Source: Schoenoplectus triqueter
Taxonomy: Eukaryota; Streptophyta; Magnoliopsida; Poales; Cyperaceae
Length of the DNA: 64,000 nt
Assembly (NCBI GenBank): GCA_964058805.1
Contig: CAXKVV010000320.1
Coordinates: 1 to 64,000 of the forward strand
Direction: 5' to 3'
Shown here: positions 25,272-37,445 of the stretch, piece by piece
Layout of the letters: each line of letters starts with the position of its first letter
Numbering within the stretch: the first letter of the stretch is position 1
Notes under the pieces: generated by a model
The model's database searches: none
What the model saw: the letters and a program-made list of their open reading frames with translations, nothing else
What the model was told of the DNA's origin: nothing
Position numbers and translations under genes: made by a program

Positions 25272-26595
25272 GCATTGGTGGTATTATAGTACGACTTATA
25301 ATTATTGGTTTTGACTTTTTATTATTCACGTCCATATAATTTTGAATTATTATAAGTTCTATAAATAATATAATGCGACTTGCTTATATATTCATCTTTC
25401 ACTATTATACAATTTTAACAAGATATTACTTAATTTTTTCCCATAAAAATGTATAATAAAAAAGAATATATGTTTGTTAAACATTAATTATTTACAATTT
25501 TGTTATGAATTACAAGTTTTTTATAAACTAAATCATTTTCATTTGGCGAGTTACAAGCCTGCGGAACAAAAAAGAAGTGCTTGGAATTAAATTATGTTTT
25601 AAATATTATCTAATATCCCGATATTGAACATAATATGAGTTAAATTTATCTTATATTGGTATAAAAATCATACAAACTAGATATAAAGAAGTAATGGATA
25701 TTTTGAAGATTAAAATAAAAAACTCACCGGCACATTATATCAGTAGGATGAATCATTCAATAGAAATGAAAATAATACAGATGAACGCAAATTAAAGTAA
25801 GTGAGAACAGGACAACAAAGGCTGAAGGACAATTAGTAAAATCTAATGTAGTTAATCTGAATACAATCAAAGCTCCAAGTGTGATACATTTTACAGTATA
25901 CTTTGTTACGAAAGTTAAATTTTTCATAAACATCGCACTGTTTATAATTTTAATGGAAAATAAAAAAATAGTTTAATTGAAACACGATTCCCAAACAATT
26001 ATAACATCAAGTTGTGAAGTATGTGATGAAATTGCTATATCACATCACGTTTGATATTCCCATCCACTACTTGACTTTGGAACTATAAAAGGAAAAGAAA
26101 CCTTGGAAGTCTTGAGCCCATCTGGCCTTATAATTGTAATGCATTAATGGATGCATCGTGCATGTGCTCCAACCATGGGCTTTATATAGGCTTTTAAATG
26201 GGCTTGAGGCGAAACCGTTCAGCGTTTACTAGGGAAATTGATTAATTAATCTTGGGTGATTATGAAAGTCATATCGAACTACAATATTAACAGGGAAATT
26301 GATTAATTAATATTGTTCATATTTCTTATTTGACTGAAAAATTAACAGACACCATAAATCATTTTCCTTACTGATATAAAATTTCTAATAAGATAAATAA
26401 GATGTCAATATGCTAACTTTTTAAAAATGATAATTTAATAATATGCCAATACGTCCACTGAAGAACTCACACTTTCGCACCCAAAATCAAACAATAATTT
26501 AAGTCACACGCGCTGGGCATGTATCTAGACAAGGAAAACCCTGTCATTTACTTCTTTTCTCTCAAATTTTAGTAAGAGAAAATAATAATTAATGA
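25272..26595. other. Non-coding stretch with a 20-bp direct repeat
   Basis: No gene is visible. An exact 20-bp repeat, AGGGAAATTGATTAATTAAT, lies at 26231-26250 and 26292-26311, so the local period is 61 bp. It could be a small tandem duplication or a target duplication around a 41-bp insert. The rest is AT-rich without recognisable element ends. Confidence 0.55.
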
Positions 26596-27116
26596 GAGAA
26601 TTCACCTTGATCCTCAAGTTTCATAAAAAGATCAAATTAGTTCTTAAACTTTCATTATATCAAATTGATCCTCAAATTTTTGAAAACATAGCAGATTAGT
26701 CATTGAACTTCTTCAAAAAATTAAGTAGATGAACTTTAAAAAACTAATGTTGTCACTAAGAATATTTTTATTTATAATGACTAATTAATTTCAAATTATT
26801 AATGCATTAATAAGTACTTTGTGTCCGACGTTACTTATGTAGTAGTTGTTCTTTTCTTAATGTTTTCATTTTTTTTATTTAGATTTATAAAGCAAAGAAA
26901 TAAGAACATCCTTGAAATAGATACTTAAATGACTATATATTTTTCCTTTCCTTTAAAAAAAAGTCTAGAGAAACTTAGTGTATTTATTTGGTGCATCTTT
27001 AAAGTTTAAAAGATTAATTTGATTTTTCGAAAGAAATTATAATCTCAACTTATTTTTTTTTAGAAAAAAAAGTTGAAGTATCGACTTGATGCAAATGAAA
27101 ATTTAGGGTGTATTTC
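26596..27116. mobile_element. Possible MULE-like element with short subterminal repeats
   Basis: The left part carries motifs of roughly 36-bp spacing (CAAATTAGTTCTTAAAC, CAAATTGATCCTCAAAT, CAGATTAGTCATTGAAC). The right part carries inverted forms (AAGATTAATTTGATTTTTC). The ends are loosely inverted (GAGAATTCACC against GAAATACACCC). The style matches the better-preserved element at 46513-47347. Confidence 0.35.
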
Positions 27117-27906
27117 GATTTTTTTAAATTCGACGACAAAAGATAAATTCTTCTGATTTTAATTGTACACCCTGCTATAGAAACGGCCAACATTGCATTG
27201 ATGTCATGGGAAAATTGACAGCTAGCTAAGCTAAGTCAAATAAATGAGGTAGAAAGGCATCTGATTCACTATTAAAAACACATAAACAAAGTAAAGATGT
27301 TTCTTTCTTTTATATTTGCATCCCCTCTTTTGTTTTTAAATTCAAAGCCTGCATAATCCTGTCTATTGTCCCTCTTACCTCTCCACTAAAAGACAAAATC
27401 AGCACTGTTTCCAACCCAAAAGAAAGGACCCAATAATTAAAGGCTCACTGATTTCACTCCTCCAGGCTTTGAATCAGATGCCAGAAACATAATTAATGCC
27501 ATAGCAACAAACATTAATTTGTAAAAGAAAATATGTGGGTCACAGAGGTGATATCAGTACATTACAAAAAGCCAGCTAATCATTAAGTTACAGGAAAATA
27601 CAATTTAATTGATTGCATAAAACTAAACCCTAGCAAACCCATAGGACAATTAAGAAGTTAAACCCATCCATGCCCCTCTCTCTTCAATTCATACAACAAA
27701 TCTTCTACTAAGAAAAAAAAAGAGGAAAGATTGAAGAACAAAGAAAAATAAGAAAAAAATGGAAAACTATTATTTTAGCCCAACCAAGGTAAAGCATTAA
27801 CAGGTAACTGATGAACAGCAAAAGATATACCGCACAGTACCACCATTACAATTACAAAAGCTCATAATGTTCATCCAATCGTATTATCTTTACTTTGACT
27901 TCACAT
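27117..27906. other. Probable 3' region of the minus-strand gene, otherwise empty
   Basis: This lies downstream of the stop codon of the minus-strand gene and may hold its 3' untranslated region. No other gene, RNA or element ends are recognised. Confidence 0.4.
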
Positions 27907-28817
27907 TCATGGCTCCTACAAGCAATAAAACAAATTGTCATGGAAATCAGTAGATTTCATTATAACCACTTCAATCGATCTGATTCATAAATTTAAACAG
28001 TTATCAGCATTCAGAACGTAGATATTTATTTACAACAGGGGAACAAAATATTTTGGTGATGAAAAATTATTGATTTCACATTACTAGCCTTTTTTAAGCA
28101 TTATTTGTTAGACTCAGTACTAATAACATCAATCTTATATCTTCCAAAATCACACCCTTCTATATTATCCATACTCAACAGGAACTCCAGCAGAAAACTA
28201 AAAAAAATACGCAAACATGCAAACTTTCCAACAAAATGTTTAATAACAGTAAATAAATTAAATATTGTTTGAGCATTTCAATTTTTCTAGGAGTAATATG
28301 AATTCAACACTATACAGATTACAAAATCACAACAAGAAAAAATCAAAGCGAGGAAAAGGAAACTAACCTGAGTACTGAACCTCGTGGTATTTATGTCTGT
28401 ACTCTCTGTTTCCGACACTGACTCAAGCGTGCTTTTGCTCTCGCCTTTCTTGCTATGGCTACCTTTTCTCAAACCAAGCAGTTCCTTCCACCTTGTAGCC
28501 CTCGACGGCCTCTCATCATTCCCTCGATCCTGCCCTCTAAGCTCATCCCTCAATGTCGTCACTCGTTGTCCACTTGCATGGCTTGTCGTGTCTTTCAATG
28601 GGAGAATGCGGCCTTTAAAGATGAGCTGATCGGCCGCCATCATCTGATGTGACCCCACCGAAAACTCAAAGTCAGGATCACTTGTGCCAGCTGAATTGCG
28701 GGACTGAGATGCCGGTGGTGGGCACTCAAGAGAGAAGTCACTGGAGAAGGAAATGCGGGGTCCGGCGATCGGGTAATGCGATTGATGATCTGGATTGTAC
28801 ATGTTTATACATGCCAT
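27907..28817 (-). CDS. Small kinase-regulator-like plant protein (DUF1645/MAKR-like), two exons
   Basis: Exon 1 is 28817-28368 (150 codons, phase 0), ending at CAG before GTTAGT. The intron is 28367-27916. Exon 2 is 27915-27907: after the acceptor TTGCTTGTAG it reads GAG CCA TGA, so the protein has 152 residues ending in EP. Visible motifs are PRISFSSDF (20-28), DPDFEFSV (47-54), AADQLIFKGRILPLK (61-75) and RWKELLGLRK (109-118), followed by a Ser/Thr-rich tail. The order FEFS, then A-D-x-L-x-x-K-G-x-x-L-P-L, then RWKxLLGLxK is seen in plant DUF1645 and membrane-associated kinase regulator proteins. Related proteins can act at the plasma membrane on receptor kinases; that role is inferred. I see no signal peptide or membrane span. 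The start is the first ATG of the frame. Confidence 0.7.
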
Positions 28818-29034
28818 ATATTGGTGGAACCTCCTCTGTTAATATTTATCTTTTCTTTATCAACTTCTCTCTATTTCTCTTCTTGTCTTTTGTATATATC
28901 TTCTCTGTTTAGCGCTCTTTTGTTATCTTTGAAAGAAGAGAAGGGGGGGGGGGAAGCTAGATGCTTGCTGATACCTTTTGGTTTGATCCAGTTGAGTACT
29001 TTGAGTTTAATGGTTGGTTCAGGATATATATACT
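28818..29034 (-). promoter_or_regulatory. TATA box and leader of the minus-strand gene, with a homopolymer run
   Basis: On the minus strand TATATATCC lies at about 29024-29033, some 205 bp before the ATG. The leader is purine-rich on the transcript strand and contains a C run (G run on + at about 28940-28953) that could vary in length. Both assignments are inferred from position. Confidence 0.4.
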
Positions 29035-29542
29035 GAGATGGTGCGCTAGGAAATAGCTGGATGAGGTTGGAGTTTTATCTATTAATTGTCACTTTATCAG
29101 CTAGATCCGTCGTGGTCAAACTGCCGCAGGGCTGTTACAACACTCCCAATGTACCATCTCCTGAATCTTCAAGGCGCATTCAATTACATTACTGTAGTCT
29201 AGGTAAACATGTTAGCAGGAGCATTTAAGAATTTGTTATGTGCAATTTTAATCCCTTTTTGAGGGTGCAAATTGCTTTTATTTTATTTTTTTTATATAAA
29301 AACGAGGGTCAAGTAGGTAAATTGTATTTACACAGAGCCATCAGCCATGTATCACATGCAACGCATCCATTTATTTTCACAGGTAAATGTGAAATTAGCG
29401 CGGCACTTCGAGTCCTCTAGGAACCCTTTGATTTAATTCAAGTGGTCGACATGAATTCAATTCTACCAAGCATTTCCTATTCATTTACTCATCAACTAAT
29501 ATAAAAAATATATAAATTTTAATTTTCGAAAAAAAAATATCA
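29035..29542. other. Non-coding, no recognised feature
   Basis: This is intergenic DNA upstream of the minus-strand gene. The 60-residue open frame at 29238-29420 has no recognisable family. Confidence 0.5.
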
Positions 29543-29550
29543 ATTACTAC

Positions 29551-29947
29551 TAGAGGTGTCAATTCTTGATCTGACACGACATGATCCGAAAATAAATGGG
29601 TCGGATATGGGTTCAATTTTTTTGATCCGAATCCGATCGGGTCGGGTTCGGGTCAACCCGACCCGACCCGATTAATTATATTTTTTGAAGTATTTTTATG
29701 ATTTAGTACTAATTAAAACTTAAATATATACTAATTTTACATTAATTAAGATTAATTATAAATTAATCAATATTTTATTGCTTAAAATTATATAAAAATA
29801 ATTAATAAATATTTAATTATATTACACAGATCGGGTCGGGTATGGATCAAAAAATTTTGACCCAAATTTAATCGGGTCGGATCAAAAAATAATAAAATAA
29901 TGTGATCTAATCCAAATCCGACCAGACCTGTCCCATTGACACCCTTA
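29551..29947. mobile_element. Non-autonomous hAT-like element, GGTGTCAA ends
   Basis: The ends TAGAGGTGTCAA and TTGACACCCTTA are inverted repeats. The flanking 8 bp are ATTACTAC (29543-29550) and ATTGCTAC (29948-29955), a target duplication with one mismatch. Near each end are several short GGGTCGGGT or GACCCGACC motifs. The body is AT-rich and non-coding. An 8-bp duplication fits the hAT superfamily. Confidence 0.8.
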
Positions 29948-29955
29948 ATTGCTAC

Positions 29956-31554
29956 ATTAAGGTTGTGCTCCGGAGGTGATGGAAGAGAGGGGAAGAAAAC
30001 AAAGAGGAGTAAATCATTTTATTTTGAATTTTATAATGGAGGAAAAATGATATATTTCTCTATTCATTTTTTGTCAATTTTGGAACCTCTGTTTTTGAAG
30101 TGACAATATTTCAACTCTCCTCTATTCTCCTCTTACTTTCCCTTCCTCAAACTCGGAGCACGGTTTCAATGATTCTAATTAATCATTCACAATTCAATAT
30201 ATAGAATTATTTCACAGATTACCTTGAAACAATTTCGGCTAAAAATAATTGTTAAATCCACCAAGAACAACGAAATCGCAGATCCTGAATTCTCAAATCT
30301 ACATTATACAAATTGAAGATTGAACTTTTTTATTAAAAATATATATAAAAAATAACATCATTTTTTAGAGATTATATGGAAAGAGAGATCCTATTGCTCA
30401 ATACTTATTTTCTTCAAATGAAAATGTAAGGTTATAATATTTCAATAAAAAAAATATTTTCGGATTTAGATGGTCTGACGGGATCGATCTAATTTAAAAC
30501 TCAAGGCCTCTTACAGATAAATTTGATTCTTAATTTTGTTAAATTTATTTCAGCTGCTCCAATTTGAATAACAGAACTCTCTACTACATGCTATGGCATA
30601 GTTGTTAAATTACAGCCGTAAAAAAATTAATCCTGTATTATCTGTTTTGTTGAAAATTAAAAATTTGCCTTAAAATTTATTTTCACAAACTAAAGAATAA
30701 TTTACTGTACTCCGCCCATGCGTTTGTGCTCTGGTGGTCCTAAAAATTGTTCTAAAATGATTGATTCTTAAATAAACTTTTTACAAGTTCAGTGTCCTGT
30801 TTCATACGATCTGTCGATTCCCAATAATTTCATTCTTAATTATTTTGAATCGTGAAAAAAAAACATTAGATCTCCTTTTTCGGAGAATAATTATTTAGAG
30901 AGGCATTGATCAATATGGTTTGGAATCTTTTATAAGGAAGATGGGGTTCTGATCATTGCCGGCGACTGAAGAGCTCAGAACTTTGGATTTTAGTTTTTAG
31001 ATATATTTCGTGAGGTTTAGGGAAATTTCTTTTAGTTGTATAATAGTTCTTATATAATTTACTTTCTTTATTGAACTCTTTACTTTTGTATGATTTTCGG
31101 AGATATAATAAAAAATGATTGGGCTTTTACTTGTTTTTGTAAAAAATAAAAAAGGTTCTTTTAGAGACATTGAACCCCCATAATTATATGATTAAACAGA
31201 CAACAATGCACGAACACAGGGATAAAGGCAAGGTGTTCCCATTAAGCACCAGAATGCTCCGTGTCATGAATATTATTCATATATTGTGCCAACCATATAG
31301 ATATGCTTGTCAGAGCTACCACCCGTTCATAAAAATTAAATATGATTTCGATTGAAGCTCTTGTTAGCAGAGTAGCTGTTTCATTTCCTAGTTGAAATTT
31401 CTTAATAGGAGTTGGTGTTGATAAATTAATTGTTTAGGCCAGGGAAGCGGAAAGCGCCTTGTACATTCCTTACTAGCGTGTGGAGTAATATTTAGTAGCA
31501 CAGATGTAAGGGATAAATAACACAAATTAAATAGAACTAAGGTTGTTCATTGGA
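29956..31554. other. Non-coding, no recognised feature
   Basis: AT-rich intergenic sequence. The 61-residue frame at 31170-31355 does not resemble a known family. I see no inverted termini. Confidence 0.5.
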
Positions 31555-31875
31555 TTTCGCTCCGAAAAAAAATATAACATATATAAATAATTTTTGTTAG
31601 AAATTTTTAACATAAATATAAATTTTTCAAAATGTTAATAATATATTTAATGATAAATATTATTTCATTAAAAAAAGTTGGATGCTTTATTATTAAATTG
31701 TACATTAGAGATAGCATCTCTTCAGATGAAGAAAAAAAATAATATGAGTCATTATAATAAGATAAATGAAGAGAGAAACAAAATCAATGGTGAAAAATAT
31801 GGATGATGTAGCATAGCTAAAAATCTTGAAAAGCTAATTCTGTTTTTGAATATATAATTACATGTCACATGTAGA
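31555..31875 (-). repeat. Dispersed repeat R1, copy 1
   Basis: Roughly 300 bp that matches, in opposite orientation, the segment at 39082-39430. Shared blocks include TTTAATGATAAATATTAT, GAGTCATT followed by AATAAATGAAGAGA, and AACAAAATCAATGGTGAAAA (AATAGTGAAAA in the other). No inverted ends or coding are visible, so the class is unknown. Confidence 0.6.
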
Positions 31876-32460
31876 TGACAAATAATTTAACATAAAGCAA
31901 TAAATAAATGAATTTTAATATTTCCAATGAATTAAATTATAATTAACATGCATTTTCTATATAAAATATCATTTATTTTCAAGTTTATTTATTTTTTGTT
32001 CTGGCTGATTAAATGTGTTTTTCATGTGCCATTTTGCTATTATAAGTGAAAAATGTTGAATAAATCTTCATGGAAATGTGCAATTTGAGTTCTATAACCT
32101 TAATACTAACATATATAACGTATATAGAAAAAAATATTAGTCTCTAGATATCAAAGCGACAAAATACTTGAGAAGGCCAAAAGGTTATTAGTTATTATGC
32201 TTCCTCAAGATATTAAAAAATTATGCTTTTAAGACCACATGGATCTTTTAGAAATTATCTATGCAACTGTTTACGTAGCCATTGAAAGTCTTAAAAATAA
32301 TAACACACATTTTTAGCTACAGAATAATTTACACAGAAAATATAAAACAACATAAAAAAGTAATGTTCATTTAGTACGTATATAATATTATAGCGTAGGA
32401 ACTGTTTGATTAACACAAAAAGGAATAAGAAGATCAATTAAATGGTTTTAAATAAATGTT
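31876..32460. other. Non-coding, no recognised feature
   Basis: An AT-rich stretch between a dispersed repeat and a retrotransposon fragment. Confidence 0.5.
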
Positions 32461-32742
32461 GATGTGGCGGGGCTAAGGAGCCAGCAAGCCTTTGAAGAGA
32501 TCAAGGCTTATCTACTCAATCCTACAGTATTGACGGCACCCATATCCGGAAAAGAACTTATTCTATATACGACCGCCCTAGACGGATCCTTGGGAGCCCC
32601 GTTGGCGCAAGAGAACCAGGATGGTAATTAAAATGCACTATACTACTTAAGCCGTATGATGGTGGGGGCAGAACACAGGTATTCGCCAATTGAAAAAAAA
32701 CTTAAGACTCTTTCTGGAGTATAATTCAAGTGGTACACAAAG
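32461..32742 (+). pseudogene. Ty3/gypsy reverse transcriptase-RNase H fragment
   Basis: One frame reads QQAFEEIKAYLLNPTVLTAP, then LILYTTALDGSLGAPLAQE, then NALYYLSRMMVGAEHRYSPI. These are hallmark strings of the thumb/RNase H junction of plant Ty3/gypsy polyproteins. The frame has internal stops (TAA before NALYY, TAA near 32732). There are no flanking LTRs, integrase or gag. It is a lone remnant of about 280 bp in AT-rich DNA and stands out by its higher GC. Confidence 0.92.
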
Positions 32743-32819
32743 TAATTATTATTTTCAAACATATACTTGACTCATGTATGAAATATCCAGACCGTTTAAA
32801 TCTACTCACATTTATCTCT

Positions 32820-33290
32820 ATATAAAAATTAGAAATTATGTATTTTCCCCTCTGAAATTCATATTATCATATTTACCTTTACAAAATTTAAAGGTATCAT
32901 ATTTACCTTGTATATCATTTCTTCCACTAAAACTAATTAACTCCACATTTATAAAATTCCCATTTACCCTTACGGAAAATAAAAAATATATATATTTTTT
33001 AAATTCAATTAACAGTAGATATAGCTACTGAGCTCGAATATCAATAATTGAAAATTTTAGATTATTTGAAATAGAAATTGAATTGTCAGTAAATGAGACC
33101 ATGGAATGTGAATTATATATTGTTGCTTGTTTTATTACTAGATGATATTAATTGAGAGAAGCTAAAATAGTTTAAATGGAGTTTTTGGATATATTTGATA
33201 TATGGTAAAATTTTAATGGGTAAATATTGGAGTTCTAATATTTTCAAAAGGTAAATGGGATACATAATTTCTAAGTTTTTCAGGAATATA
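32820..33290. mobile_element. Possible MITE with inverted ends
   Basis: TTAGAAATTATGTAT near 32829 is mirrored by ATACATAATTTCTAA near 33260-33275. The arms continue loosely (TTTACCTTT against AAAAGGTAAA). No target duplication was found. The 85-residue frame across it is AT-rich noise. Confidence 0.45.
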
Positions 33291-35319
33291 TATTAATTAA
33301 ATTCTGCCCATATGGAAATATAAATTTGAACAACATCCCTTGTACTTTTTGTGACCCATATCGGAATGAAGATAGTCCGCGTTCAGATAGCTTGAGGAAA
33401 ACAAACTAGTTTGTCATTCTCTAGTTAAATGAATTCAATAGATTATAAAAATATATAGAAATATCATTTATTATTATTTTATACCTTTCCAATTTGTGCA
33501 AAAAGGAACACAATTTCAACTTATATTCCAAAAGTATTATCACCAAGGCGATCTATAAAACAGATCTATATCCTATCTTGTTATATCTCAGTACCATTTA
33601 TATATCTAACAATCTTGAACCAATTCCTAACTCTCTCTCTCTCTTCTTTTTTTTTTTTTTTTGCTTTTTGATAGACATAGTACATAGCTCGTAACTCTTG
33701 GTTTTGATCGGGTTTCAGAGTCATTTAACTCTTGTCGTCTTTGAAATTGAAACTGGGGTGTAAAATAAAATTCGTCTGCCTGCTTAATTTATGAACAGTT
33801 ACACTTTACATCAAAAAATTTACATAATATTTTGTCTTATATTATGGAAGACTAAATTTGTGAAATTTAAGAACTGAAGAAAAGAGTAAATTTGATAACT
33901 GATGAGAGTAGAGATTCTTGACAACGGTTAACTGAACAAATTTGATAATAGCTTTTTAAATCATTTATAAATTTTGAGAAAATTGAAATTACTAGAAATG
34001 GAAAAAACTTTAAAACATTTTTATACACGAAGATTGTTTATATTTCAATTTTTATGATATTTAAGTGTCACTTAATATCTTATAAAGGACATAAATTTAA
34101 TATATTGCAATTTTTATTGTGTTTAGTGAATATAAAATTGCACTTAATTAAATTATATTAATTTATAACATAATCAATCTATATATTTGGGATTATATTT
34201 ATAAGTTTTTTCAATCTAAGATTTTCCTAAATTTTATTTTTGAAACCCATTGTTCACATTGTCAACTTAACCGTTATCAATAAATTCCCACCGTTATTGG
34301 TAATTTATCTTTTTTTTATAGTAGATAAAAAAGTCATTCACACAGAATATATTTGTTTTGTATATAGACGATAATGATAAAATTATTTTATAAAACAATT
34401 TGATTTTATATGTGCATACGTTGTACAGAACCATGGGCAGAAAATTTTAGATTCAATGAAGATGGATAATTAAAAAAAAAATCACACGTTATTTTCTTTG
34501 TTCGAATGGAGAATGCATATATAAGGACAGCAAAGTAACCGCAGAAACTAAATTACAAAATTAGGGGGGGCCATTTATGATATTTAATGATTTTTTAAAG
34601 TATATGCTGGATAGGATTAGGATATCATTGGATGTCACAGAATACAGGGTATGGTGAAAGACAGAATCATAGTGATGGGATATATGAGATTCGGAGCGGC
34701 CACCCCCTATTATTTGTCCTCAGGTTAGCTAGTTACACCATGACCCCATGCAAGATTCTATGACCAGATCGTCTATGGAAAATTGCATGAAACATAATAT
34801 GCTCAAACTCACTGACATAAATCTCCATTGCGTTTAGACTATTTCAGGTCCCATGTTCAGTGAGGTGAAACAGGGTTGTTTTTAGGGGATGTGCAACGGA
34901 GGAGTTTGAGGTGGGGATGTGTTTTGACTAAAGGATGGAGATAAGGGGGAAGGCATGAATCATGTTGACCGGTCTATTGACTGGTGGTGAAATGAAGCTG
35001 AGCTGGCACCCAGGACCGCTTGATCTCAGCACGTGATCATGGAGATATATACGCACATATAGGAACTAGGACGCAGTGAGGTTAAAAGTCTTTTTAACTA
35101 AAAATTAAGTTTAAAGTTTCTGAGAGCTGTTGATTTTGTATCAAAATTCATAATGATTATTGAAAGTATAAATTTTGAATTTAAATTTTATTGAAAGTAT
35201 AAATCTCAATGTAAAATTAACGTCTTTCAAAGATTTTGAATCTAATTTTTAGTTCAAATGACTTTGAACCTCTCCCACCTCCATGTGAATTGCCCTTTTG
35301 TTTGGTAAGCAAGCTATCA
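33291..35319. other. Non-coding, no recognised gene
   Basis: It holds a CT/T tract near 33630-33662. A segment near 34170-34205 (CATAATCAATCTATATAT) resembles the arms of the fold-back family at 45757-46124. The 34560-35060 part is less AT-rich, but I find no frame or motif in it. Confidence 0.45.
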
Positions 35320-35327
35320 ATATTAGA

Positions 35328-36179
35328 TAAGGATGACAATTTAGCCCGCGGTTCGGTGGATTCGCTCAGATTCGTTTCGGTCCGGCGTTAATTAGTCCGT
35401 CTTGGTCAATGAATAGGTAGGGCTGAGTACAGATTTGGAGTTAGGTCTGCCCGTCCGATCTGAAATAATTATATATATATAATTTATTCATATTTATATT
35501 TATATTATATATATTTATATATTATATATATTTATATATTATATATATCAATATGTTCTAAAAATTATGTAGAATTATAATATAACACTAATATCATTTA
35601 AATTATATTAAACATTTAGTTATGATATTATTATATGAATAAAACACTAATAATTTTAAAATTTGTAAATGTGAATAATATAATTCAATAGACATCTTAG
35701 TACTTTTTTAGTCATATATTTTAACTCAAAAATCCAATCAATACAATTTTTTTTTAAATCATGACAACTATCTATCATTTTTATATTTTGATCTCTTTCA
35801 AAAATAGAACATATAGATCTCAAAAATTCATATTATGAAACTTAGCTGCTGAAAAATTTTAGACTTCTGGATATTTTTTTAATCATAACTTTGTAATGAA
35901 AAATCATATTAAGTTAAAATAAAATTTTGTAGATTCATAACAACAAAATCTACAACTTCTATATTTTAAGTTTTCTTCAATTTATAATTTAAAATACTTA
36001 AAAAATATTTTTCTCAGTCGATTTTAAAAAACTGTACTACAGAACGGGTCTAGACGTGCCGGGCCAGTATTTTTAGGCCCGGAGGTATGGACCGAGCAGA
36101 ACGGGTATGTAATTTTGATGGACGAATCGGACCACGAGATTGACGTTTTAACTGCCTACCCGGTCCATTATCATCTCTA
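35328..36179. mobile_element. Non-autonomous hAT-like element with AT-rich body
   Basis: The ends TAAGGATGACAAT and ATTATCATCTCTA are inverted, with the mismatches usual in old copies. The flanks are ATATTAGA (35320-35327) and ATCTTAGA (36180-36187), an 8-bp duplication with one mismatch. Subterminal parts are GC-richer (GCCCGCGG, CCGGGCC). The centre is a TA-rich low-complexity tract (35468-35550). No transposase frame is present. Confidence 0.7.
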
Positions 36180-36978
36180 ATCTTAGACTGGATATCATAA
36201 AAAAAAATTCTTAGAGTGGGGTTAAAGTCTTCTTGCTCTTGCACCGTTCACGTCAGACATGTAAATCTATTTTCTTTACTTTTTTTTTTAAAAAAAAAAG
36301 AAGAAGAAGAAGAAAAAGATTAATTTCTTTGACAATTGTACCATGTCCTTGTATTGGATTTTTTGTATATCCTATATTTTATAAGATTTAGCAATTGCAT
36401 TATTTATTTTGAAATATTTGATTTTTTTTTACTTTTCAAAGACATTCTTCCATTGGTTTTGCACAAATCCATGCATTTAATTAAACAGCTGATAAATGCT
36501 GGATGAAAAATTTCGAAAAATTGAACTAGATCGACATAATGCAACACAGGCTTTATGTGGGAGAGTGATAACTAGGAGATATAGTTATTACCACCTCTCA
36601 TATGTTATTACTTTATCACCTACTTATTATCAAGTTATTCTTCTACCAAAGGAGCCTAAATATATGTGTTCTCACTTCATTTGAAAAACACTGCAACAGA
36701 TTACAATTCCTAAATCATTAGTATCGTGAATATAATAATGTATCTCCTCTCTACATAAAATGATGTAAATGCAATAATGTATCTCCTCTATATATAAAAT
36801 GATGTAAGTTTAATCCCACAAATATGGACATCTAAATAAAATAAGTAATCAAAATTAAAGGAACGTGTAGAAAAATAAATAAAATAATACGAAACTTAGG
36901 ACTATTGATGTTATTAAGGACAATAAAAGGAAATTATTTTGTTTTGTCTATTCAAAATTTTAAATAGTTTAACAATAA
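36180..36978. other. Non-coding with simple repeats
   Basis: It contains a T run, A run and (AAG)n at about 36281-36320. A 39-bp unit is duplicated at 36734-36811 (AATAATGTATCTCCTCT repeated). No gene is seen. Confidence 0.6.
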
Positions 36979-37445
36979 CTAGCTATATACCCGCGCGTTG
37001 CTGCAGAATTTTTTATTTAAACATTAAAATATTATAAAATAAAAAAATCACATTTATCTAATATTAAATTATAAATTCATCAAATTATAGAGAAAACATA
37101 TAATAAAGACTATATTTAATCGGATGAGATTTTTGCACAATATGAGTTAATGATTCATGATTTTTATGGAAAGAAAAGTAAATTATTCTAACATATATTA
37201 TCACCATTAATTCCTTACCAAATATGCACAAAGTTGCTAAATAAAAAACAAAAATTATGGAAATAATAGTATATAAGGGAAATAAATAGAGAGAAAGAGG
37301 GGATCAATGGACGCGATCACATACGTTCGATCAACCAATAATAAATATTATCCGTCTAATTGAGGGATAAAATGGGTATAATAAAAATTTACAATGACAA
37401 AAAATGGACCCTCCAATTCTTAGATGCTTTATATAATAGTATAGA
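36979..37445 (-). mobile_element. Non-autonomous Helitron A
   Basis: Read on the minus strand, the element starts TCTATACTATTATATAAAG, a standard plant Helitron 5' end. It finishes with a GC-rich stem region followed by GGGTATATAGCTAG. The CTAG terminus and the insertion between A and T (no target duplication) fit Helitron rules exactly. It is 467 bp and non-coding. It shares long stretches with Helitron B at 41343-41905, for example AATTTGATGAATTTATAATT. Confidence 0.88.

Noticed and set aside
28384..28652. Plus-strand frames opposite the minus-strand gene
   Set aside because: Antisense shadows. The minus-strand frame has the conserved motifs and splice sites.
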